DNA from: Pseudomonadota bacterium
Lineage (GTDB): Bacteria > Myxococcota > Myxococcia > Myxococcales > Myxococcaceae
NCBI GenBank assembly: GCA_023423535.1
Contig: JAFAFL010000006.1
Span: forward strand, 1-64,000
DNA length: 64,000 nt
Direction: 5' to 3'
In this document: piece by piece, positions 58,630 to 64,000 of the stretch
Position numbering within the stretch: the stretch's first letter is position 1
Layout of the letters: every line of letters starts with the position of its first letter
Made by a program: the position numbers and the translations under genes
Notes under the pieces: model-generated
What the model saw: the letters and a program-made list of their open reading frames with translations, nothing else
The model's database searches: none
Told to the model about the DNA's origin: nothing

Positions 58630-59505
58630 ATGTCCGTCGGTTCCATCTCCGGCAACAGCAACAACAACCGCAGCAGCAGCAGCTCGAACTCGACGACGTC
58701 GTCGAACTCCTCGAACTCCTCGAGCTCGTTGAGCTCCAACCTCAGCAACACGCAGAACACGACGACCACGCGCGACGTGCCGCTGCCGCGCGAGCGCCCG
58801 GCGGACCTCGGCCAGAGCACGCGGACGACGAACGTGGGCAACGCGCGGATCCAGGACGGCTTCGACCGGCCGATGGACCGGAAGACCGCGGTGCAGAACG
58901 TCCAGCGCGCGCTGGGCATGAGCCAGGTGGACGGGATCTTCGGTCCGAAGACGCACCAGGCGGTGGAGCAGTACCAGCGCCAGCAGGGCCTGAAGGTGGA
59001 CGGCATCGTGGGCCCGCAGACGTGGGGCTCGCTCTTCGGCGGCGCGCGTCCGGAGGGCGTGGGCCTCCTGCGGATGCAGGACAGCTTCAACGTCAGCACG
59101 CGCGGCGGCGGCACCACCGGCGTCTCCCGTCCGGGCGAAATCCACGCCGGCGGCGGCTGGGGCGGCACCGAGCGCCTCGCGGACCGGGCGATCGAGATCG
59201 CCCGCGAGATGGGCATCGGCGTCTCGTCCACCAAGCGCGGCGCGACCACGAGCATTGGCTCCACCAGCCGATCCGACCACCACGTCTCGCAGCGCAACGC
59301 GTTCGCGGTGGACCTCCCGGTGACCGGGCCGCGCGGCGCGGAGCTCGCCCGCAAGATCGGCCAGGCGTACGGCCTGACCGGCAGCACGGTGGGCAACTTC
59401 AACCGCCACGTCATCGAGGTGGACGGCGAGCGCTACCGGATGCAGGTCCTCTGGGGCGTGAAGGATCACTGGGACCACGTGCACGTCGGCTTCAAGAAGC
59501 TGTAG
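58630..59505 (+). CDS. leaderless peptidoglycan-binding / M15-type peptidase
   Basis: 291 residues. The first ~45 are almost only Ser, Asn and Thr, with no Sec or lipoprotein leader. Residues about 85-140 are a PG_binding_1 domain (Gln-Val-Asp-Gly-Ile-Phe-Gly-Pro-Lys-Thr and Val-Asp-Gly-Ile-Val-Gly-Pro-Gln-Thr-Trp). The C-terminal ~130 residues have the M15/VanY-like zinc ligands: Ser-Asp-His-His-Val-Ser-Gln-Arg-Asn-Ala-Phe-Ala-Val-Asp, then His-Trp-Asp-His-Val-His-Val-Gly. It should cut peptide stems of peptidoglycan. Lacking a signal peptide, it may leave the cell through a specialised system, and the Ser/Asn-rich N-terminus is of the kind seen in type III substrates. Confidence 0.85.
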   Translation: MSVGSISGNSNNNRSSSSSNSTTSSNSSNSSSSLSSNLSNTQNTTTTRDVPLPRERPADLGQSTRTTNVGNARIQDGFDRPMDRKTAVQNVQRALGMSQVDGIFGPKTHQAVEQYQRQQGLKVDGIVGPQTWGSLFGGARPEGVGLLRMQDSFNVSTRGGGTTGVSRPGEIHAGGGWGGTERLADRAIEIAREMGIGVSSTKRGATTSIGSTSRSDHHVSQRNAFAVDLPVTGPRGAELARKIGQAYGLTGSTVGNFNRHVIEVDGERYRMQVLWGVKDHWDHVHVGFKKL

Positions 59506-59575
59506 CCGCGGTTCGGTGCTAGCTTCCGCGCCCGCTGCGGCCACTCCCGCCGCGGGCACTCGAGGAGCACTGAGC

Positions 59576-60082
59576 GTGGCAGACGAGGGGAAGCGTCCGA
59601 AGGTGTCCCCGAAGGAGACGGAGGCGCTGATGCGCGCCACCCGAGACATCCAGGAGCTCTGGCTGCAGCTCGCGCCGCGCAACTGGAAGTCGATGGTGGT
59701 GGTGCCGGTGGAGCCGGACCTCTCCGCGGCGGGCTACGCGCGGTCGGTGGCGGAGGTCGGCGCTTCGCTCGGCGACGGGCCGGTGACCTTCGTGAACCTC
59801 GAGGACCTCGAGCGCGCGCCGAACGGTGCGGACGCAGATCGCGGCCGCGCGCGCACGGTGGTGAACCGGCTGAAGTCCATCCGCCAGGGCGCGGATCCGG
59901 GGCAGCTGGTGCTCGTCATCCAGAGCGTGATGACCAGCCCCATGGGCGTGCTCATCGCGCGGGCGGCGGACGTGGTGGTGCTCTGCGTCCAGATGGAGCG
60001 CACGCAGCTGAAGGACGTGCGCCGCACCGTGGAGCTGATCGGTCAGGACCGGATCGTCGGCTGCCTCGCCATCGACGGCTGA
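59576..60082 (+). CDS. CpsD/Wzc-like protein lacking a Walker A site
   Basis: 168 residues from GTG 59576, which has GAGGAG eight bases upstream; the longer frame from 59516 lacks a ribosome-binding site. The fold resembles the bacterial tyrosine-kinase ATPase of capsule systems. Matching segments are Lys-Ser-Met-Val-Val-Val-Pro-Val-Glu-Pro, Leu-Val-Leu-Val-Ile-Gln-Ser-Val, Ala-Ala-Asp-Val-Val-Val-Leu-Cys-Val and Arg-Ile-Val-Gly-Cys-Leu. The P-loop Gly-x4-Gly-Lys is absent at the expected place. It could be a catalytically dead regulatory partner of the polysaccharide co-polymerase. Its last 40 bases overlap the tail of that gene on the opposite strand. Confidence 0.7.
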   Translation: MADEGKRPKVSPKETEALMRATRDIQELWLQLAPRNWKSMVVVPVEPDLSAAGYARSVAEVGASLGDGPVTFVNLEDLERAPNGADADRGRARTVVNRLKSIRQGADPGQLVLVIQSVMTSPMGVLIARAADVVVLCVQMERTQLKDVRRTVELIGQDRIVGCLAIDG

Positions 60083-61590
60083 GCGCTCATCGCCGGCTGC
60101 GCAGAGGCGCCGGGCACACCACCCGGACGAGACGACGCGGCAGTGGGCGCGGCTGCAGGCGGCGCGGCGGGCACGGTGCCCATCCCTCGCGGCAGGGTCG
60201 CCAGCACCGGCACGCCGAGGCCCTTCTCCATCTGCCACTTCTGCAGCAGCTTGCCGCGGAGGATGTCCGGCGCGGCGGCGAGCACGAAGCCCAGGCCCAG
60301 CGCGAGCACGATCCCCGCGCCGAAGATCTTCAGCGGGTTCGGGCTGACCGGCTCCTTCGCGATCTCCGCCGGCCACACGACCTTGTAGCGGTGCTTGAAC
60401 GCCGCGCTCGCGGTGTCGAAGTCCACCTGCGCGGCGGTGACCCGTTCGATCATCTGCTGGTACCGCGCGCGGGCCTCGACGATCCGGGTGTCGTTCTCCA
60501 TCGCCGACAGCTGCTGCTCCGGCGTGAGGTTGCGCAGGGGCCTCGGCGCCGCGCCTTCCGACGGACGGGGGGAGGGCGCCGCACCTTCGCCGCGCTGCCG
60601 CCGCGCCTCCTGCTCCATTTCCTTGAACTTGCGCTCCATCTGCCGCAGCTCCGCGCGCAGCGTGGCCAGCTGCGGCGAGTCCGTCTGTAGATTCGCGATG
60701 TCGCGGCGCATGGCGATGACCGCGGGAAAGTTGTCCGAGTAGATGGTGCGCATCTGCTCGAGGCGGCTCTGCATCGTCTCCAGATCGCGCCGGCGCAGGC
60801 CCTCGAGGTCGGTGATCGCGCGCTCGGTGGACTCGATGTCCGAGCGCAGCTTCACCGCCTCCTCGCTGGCGAGCACCGTGCGCGAGGGCCGTCCGCTCGC
60901 GGTCGTCGTGGGCTGCGCGAACTCGCGGTAGACCTCCTCCGTCGCCGCGTCGAGCTGCTCACGGAGTGCGTTGGAGCGCGTCTGCAGCAGCGCGATGACC
61001 TCACCGAGCGCGGTGATCTCCTGGATGTGCCGCGCCTCGAGGAAGTTCTGCTGCGCTGCCTGCACCACCCGGTGGGCGACCTCCGGATCCGCCCAGTCGA
61101 GGCTGATCGTCACCGTGTTCTGCTCGGCCATCACGCGCAGATTCTTGCTGATGAGCACCGCCAGATCGTTCAGCGGGTCCTGCTCCTCGACCGGCTCCGC
61201 GGAAAGCCCCAGCAGCCGGTTCACCAGCTTCGGCTTCGAGGGCGCCGGCACCGGCACGTTCGCCTGCTTGATGAGGTTGAGGATGTTGTCGCGCCGGTGC
61301 ACCAGCTCCCACGCGCCACGGGTGGGCTCCTCGTCGATGATGGTGCGGTTGACGATGGAGGGGAGCGCGAGCTGCCGCTGCGCGAGCATCCGCGTCTCCG
61401 ACCGGTAGAGCGGGGTGCGCGTCTGGAAGAACATGAACGCGCCCACCACACCGAGCACGAACATTACCGCGATGATCCACCACCGCCGGAACGCCGAGTG
61501 CAGCGCCAGCAGTCCCCAGTCGATCGGTGAAGGGGTCGGCTTCTGGGGGCCTGCGCCCTCGTCGCCATACGAATCCACGTCGGTCGCCAT
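60043..61590 (-). CDS. Wzz/GumC-type polysaccharide co-polymerase
   Basis: 515 residues. Two membrane helices frame the protein (about 36-56 and 405-425). Between them is a long periplasmic coiled coil with Gln-Thr-Arg-Ser-Asn-Ala-Leu-Arg-Glu-Gln-Leu, Leu-Glu-Gln-Met-Arg-Thr-Ile-Tyr and Glu-Gln-Leu-Ser-Ala-Met-Glu repeats. The Pro-rich motif before helix 2 (Ile-Ala-Lys-Glu-Pro-Val-Ser-Pro-Asn-Pro-Leu-Lys) is the PCP signature. It controls polymer length or export of an exopolysaccharide. There is no kinase domain in its C-terminus, which is Ala/Pro-rich, consistent with a separate CpsD-like gene encoded convergently next to it. It is divergent from the GT4 gene. Confidence 0.9.
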   Translation of the reverse strand: MATDVDSYGDEGAGPQKPTPSPIDWGLLALHSAFRRWWIIAVMFVLGVVGAFMFFQTRTPLYRSETRMLAQRQLALPSIVNRTIIDEEPTRGAWELVHRRDNILNLIKQANVPVPAPSKPKLVNRLLGLSAEPVEEQDPLNDLAVLISKNLRVMAEQNTVTISLDWADPEVAHRVVQAAQQNFLEARHIQEITALGEVIALLQTRSNALREQLDAATEEVYREFAQPTTTASGRPSRTVLASEEAVKLRSDIESTERAITDLEGLRRRDLETMQSRLEQMRTIYSDNFPAVIAMRRDIANLQTDSPQLATLRAELRQMERKFKEMEQEARRQRGEGAAPSPRPSEGAAPRPLRNLTPEQQLSAMENDTRIVEARARYQQMIERVTAAQVDFDTASAAFKHRYKVVWPAEIAKEPVSPNPLKIFGAGIVLALGLGFVLAAAPDILRGKLLQKWQMEKGLGVPVLATLPRGMGTVPAAPPAAAPTAASSRPGGVPGASAQPAMSAQPSMARQPTIRS

Positions 61591-61738
61591 GCGCGCTCAA
61601 GACTCCTTGGGCCGGCGACCATATCCCACCTCCAGCCGCCGGCCGCGAAAGCATCCGAACCCGTGTGGAGGGCACGCGAGCAGACGGCACCGCGGCGGGT
61701 GATCGGGGGGCGGTGCTGTTGTACAAGTTCGCCCGCTC

Positions 61739-63049
61739 GTGAAAGTCGCCTACCTCGTCAACCAGTACCCGAAGACGTCGCACACCTTCGTCCGGCGCGA
61801 GCTGCAGGCGCTCGAGGCGCAGGGCGCGCAGGTCCTCCGCTACAGCATGCGGCGCACGACCGAGCCGCTGGCCTCGCCCGAGGATCGGGAGGAGCTGCAG
61901 CGCACGCGCGTCATCCTCGACGAAGGCGCGGTGGGGCACCTGCTGGCGATCATCCGTCAGGCGGTGAAGAGCCCCGGGCGCTTCCTCGCAGGCCTTCGCT
62001 GCGCGATCGACATGGGCCGCAAGAGCGACCGCGGCGTGGTCCTGCACCTCATCTATCTCGCGGAGGCGTGCGTGCTCCTCGGGTGGCTGAAGCGCGAGAG
62101 GGTCGAGCACCTGCACGCGCACTTCGGCACCAACAGCGCCGCCACCGCCGCGCTGGTGCGAGCGCTCGGTGGGCCGCCCTACAGCTTCACCGTTCACGGC
62201 CCGGACGAGTTCGACAAGCCGCAGGCGCTGAAGCTGCGGGAGAAGGCGCACCTCGCGTCGTTCGTCGTCGCCATCAGCCACTACGGCCGCGCGCAGCTGT
62301 GCCGCTGGGTGCGTCACGAGGACTGGGGCCGGCTGCAGGTGGTCCGCTGCGGCGTGGCGGACGATCTGCTGGGCACGGCGCTGACCCCGGTGCCGGACGT
62401 GCCGCGCTTCGTCTGCGTGGCGCGGATCAGCGAGCAGAAGGGACACCTCCTCCTCATCGACGCGGCGCACCGGCTCGCGCATCTGGGCATCCGCTTCGAG
62501 ATCTTCCTCGCCGGCGACGGTGAGATGCGCGGCCAGGTGGAGACCCTCATCCGCGAGAAGGGCCTCGAGGACCGCGTGTTCATCGGCGGCTGGATGAGCG
62601 GCGCGAAGGTCCGCGAGGCGCTGCTCGGCGCGCGGGCGATGGTGCTGCCCTCGTTCGCCGAGGGATTACCAGTGGTCATCATGGAGGCGCTCGCGCTCGG
62701 GCGGCCGGTGGTGACCACCGCGATCGCCGGAACGCCGGAGCTCGTGCAGCCGGGCCGCACCGGTTGGCTCGTGCCCGCGGGCTCCGTCGAAGCGCTGGTC
62801 GCAGCGATGAAGGAGTGCCTCGAGACGCCGGTGGAGCGGCTGACGGAGATGGGCCGCATCGGCGCGGAGCTCGTGGCGCGTCAGCACAACGTGTCGCTGG
62901 AGGCCGGCAAGCTCGGTGAGCTCATCCGGCTGTCCATCGCCGGGACGCCGGTCACCGCGGAGTCGCTCGCTTCGGGCGCAGGCGTGGAGGCCGGCGCTGC
63001 GTCCCACGCGGAGGCGAAGCGGCCCGCGCGCAAGGCCGCGGCCACGTAG
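61739..63049 (+). CDS. glycosyltransferase family 4, exopolysaccharide type
   Basis: 436 residues from a GTG start. The N-terminal half has Val-Asn-Gln-Tyr-Pro-Lys-Thr-Ser-His-Thr-Phe-Val-Arg-Arg-Glu, a start typical of WcaL-like exopolysaccharide glycosyltransferases, then His-Leu-His-Ala-His-Phe-Gly. The donor site has Glu-Gln-Lys-Gly-His, Ala-Gly-Asp-Gly-Glu-Met and the Pro-Ser-Phe-Ala-Glu-Gly-Leu-Pro-Val-Val-Ile-Met-Glu-Ala Glu-x7-Glu pair. A Lys/Ala-rich tail ends the protein. It adds a sugar, probably to a lipid-linked repeat unit. The TTGTACAA palindrome at 61719-61726 lies just upstream. Confidence 0.92.
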   Translation: MKVAYLVNQYPKTSHTFVRRELQALEAQGAQVLRYSMRRTTEPLASPEDREELQRTRVILDEGAVGHLLAIIRQAVKSPGRFLAGLRCAIDMGRKSDRGVVLHLIYLAEACVLLGWLKRERVEHLHAHFGTNSAATAALVRALGGPPYSFTVHGPDEFDKPQALKLREKAHLASFVVAISHYGRAQLCRWVRHEDWGRLQVVRCGVADDLLGTALTPVPDVPRFVCVARISEQKGHLLLIDAAHRLAHLGIRFEIFLAGDGEMRGQVETLIREKGLEDRVFIGGWMSGAKVREALLGARAMVLPSFAEGLPVVIMEALALGRPVVTTAIAGTPELVQPGRTGWLVPAGSVEALVAAMKECLETPVERLTEMGRIGAELVARQHNVSLEAGKLGELIRLSIAGTPVTAESLASGAGVEAGAASHAEAKRPARKAAAT

Positions 63050-63061
63050 TCCGGCGGTTCG

Positions 63062-64000
63062 CTACAGCGTGATCCGCGAGCTCGGGCGGCGTGTCTTCGC
63101 GGCGCGCAGCGCGGAGAGCGAGACGAGCACGAGCCCCACGACGATCAGCAGCGCGTTGAGCCGCACGGACGGCCCGGCGAGCTCGGCGTCGAAGCGGTGG
63201 AAGGGATCCGCGCGCAGCACCGCGGCCACCACCAGCAGCACGAGGCCCAGCAGTGCACCGAGGTGCGGCGCGCGCGTCCGGCGAAGGCGCATCGCGGTGA
63301 GCACGCTGAGCACCACCGCCGCGGCGACGAGCGCTCCACCCACCAGCAGTTGGATGAGCTTCTTTACCGAGTAGAGGCCGACCCCGCGCAACAGCTCGCG
63401 CATCCGCTCCCACGAAGGGGAGTGCAGCTCCAGCGCGATGAAGAGGCCGTAGAGGACCATCAGCAGCGCGACGACGAGCCAGAACCCGAGCAGCGGACGT
63501 CCGCGCGCGTGAGGCTCGCGGGGGCTGGCGAGCGCGGCGCGGGCAGCGAGCACCGCGGCGATCGCACAGCCGAGCACCCCGAGCGCGAGGAAGTGCCAGC
63601 CGTCCGCGCCCGGCAGGTGCGGCAGCCGCCACACGAACGGATTGCCGAACGTGCGCGGGTTCTCGAAGAGCCGGACGCAGGCGGGGATCCGGTGCGGCTC
63701 CTTCAGCAGGCCCCACATCGCGCAGCCGTCGCGGGCCACGCGGTCGCGGCACTCGGACATCGAGCGCGCTTCGGGAGGCGGGAGGCCGGCGTGCTTGCGC
63801 GCGAAGTCCCAGGCGATGGTCTGCAGGTCGCGGACGGTGTCCTCGTTCGCGCCTTCGGGTCCACGCGCGCCCACCGGCGAGGCGCGGAACACGGTCCCGT
63901 AGTGCACCGCCGCCATGTAGTACATGCCCAGCGGCGTGAGGTGCACGCCGTCGGTGAAGAGGGCCTGCATGCGTTCGCGCGTGGTGCCGCCGATGCCGCG
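63062..64000 (-). CDS. SGNH-hydrolase-like membrane protein, N-terminus outside window
   Basis: The frame stays open to the window edge, so at least 312 residues are the C-terminal part of a longer protein. The first readable part, Leu-Phe-Thr-Asp-Gly-Val-His-Leu-Thr-Pro-Leu-Gly, matches the last SGNH block with the catalytic Asp and His. The following ~100 residues include a Cys-containing segment. From about residue 130 there are four hydrophobic helices in the readable part. Such hybrids are seen in exopolysaccharide loci as O-acetyl esterase or transferase-type proteins. It is 3-prime adjacent and convergent to the GT4 gene, 12 bases apart. A start at the ATG at 63968 would cut into the SGNH motif and is unlikely. 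Confidence 0.68.
   Translation of the reverse strand, partial: RGIGGTTRERMQALFTDGVHLTPLGMYYMAAVHYGTVFRASPVGARGPEGANEDTVRDLQTIAWDFARKHAGLPPPEARSMSECRDRVARDGCAMWGLLKEPHRIPACVRLFENPRTFGNPFVWRLPHLPGADGWHFLALGVLGCAIAAVLAARAALASPREPHARGRPLLGFWLVVALLMVLYGLFIALELHSPSWERMRELLRGVGLYSVKKLIQLLVGGALVAAAVVLSVLTAMRLRRTRAPHLGALLGLVLLVVAAVLRADPFHRFDAELAGPSVRLNALLIVVGLVLVSLSALRAAKTRRPSSRITL

Noticed and set aside
61719..61726. TTGTACAA palindrome before the GT4 gene as an operator
   Set aside because: An eight-base palindrome is too short to stand out, has no second copy in the window and shows no -35/-10 context.

Overview
The window is very GC-rich, densely coded DNA with few intergenic gaps, and it most likely comes from a myxobacterium (Myxococcota, probably the Myxococcaceae/Archangiaceae side). 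The main pointers are several eukaryotic-like Ser/Thr kinases with proline-rich linkers, an FHA sigma-54 activator, hybrid histidine kinases, many lipoproteins, and a protein ending in a MYXO-CTERM-type tag (Cys, hydrophobic helix, Arg-rich end). I found no tRNA, rRNA, CRISPR array, transposase or phage gene, and no gap over 300 bp lacks a gene.

Layout. 0-2.3 kb: small envelope proteins and a PAP2-type phosphatase. 2.3-8.6 kb: a MarR / TolC / adaptor / RND-pump operon. 8.6-15.2 kb: a surface lipoprotein, a decayed epimerase, an RsbQ hydrolase coupled to a PAS hybrid kinase, and an FAD protein. 15.3-18.6 kb: a cysteine dioxygenase fused to an ABC ATPase, followed by its permease and binding protein. 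18.7-29.5 kb: CBS, TfoX-like, ADP-forming acyl-CoA synthetase, a lipoprotein, a glycosyltransferase, an ScfR-type regulator, DUF1015 and an MA-type metalloprotease. 29.5-31.6 kb: a three-gene bufferin/HvfABC-like RiPP operon. 31.6-37.5 kb: a MEDS histidine kinase, an M28 peptidase operon, serC and a radical SAM protein. 37.5-39.8 kb: a receiver-KaiB fusion with a double-domain KaiC. 39.8-44.7 kb: a lipoprotein, a lone ExbD, the leucyltransferase Bpt and a DUF4091 surface protein. 44.9-59.5 kb: three Ser/Thr kinases, a SUV3-like helicase, a sigma-54/FHA activator and a dispersed set of type III secretion-like genes. 59.6-64 kb: the edge of an exopolysaccharide locus.

The most unusual content falls in four places. 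(1) The 44.9-59.5 kb region has a DUF1521 (self-cleaving NopE1-type) protein next to an LcrH/SycD-like TPR chaperone. It also has a 73-residue protein whose C-terminal half matches type III needle subunits, an orphan secretin-N-terminal-domain protein, and a leaderless Ser/Asn-rich peptidoglycan hydrolase. A TGAAC-N5-GTTCA palindrome lies upstream of both the DUF1521 gene and the needle-like gene. A related half-site lies next to the sigma-54 activator. (2) The RiPP operon has a lipoprotein-type precursor with three Ser-Cys-Gly sites, an ECF-like promoter and an intra-operon hairpin. (3) The KaiB domain is fused to a phosphorylatable receiver and paired with a KaiC that keeps the Ser-Thr phosphosite pair but lacks most of the KaiA-binding tail. 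(4) The cysteine dioxygenase-ABC ATPase fusion carries a Cys at the crosslink position that is usually Gly in bacteria.

All family assignments come from reading translated sequence and recalling family motifs. No database search was possible.
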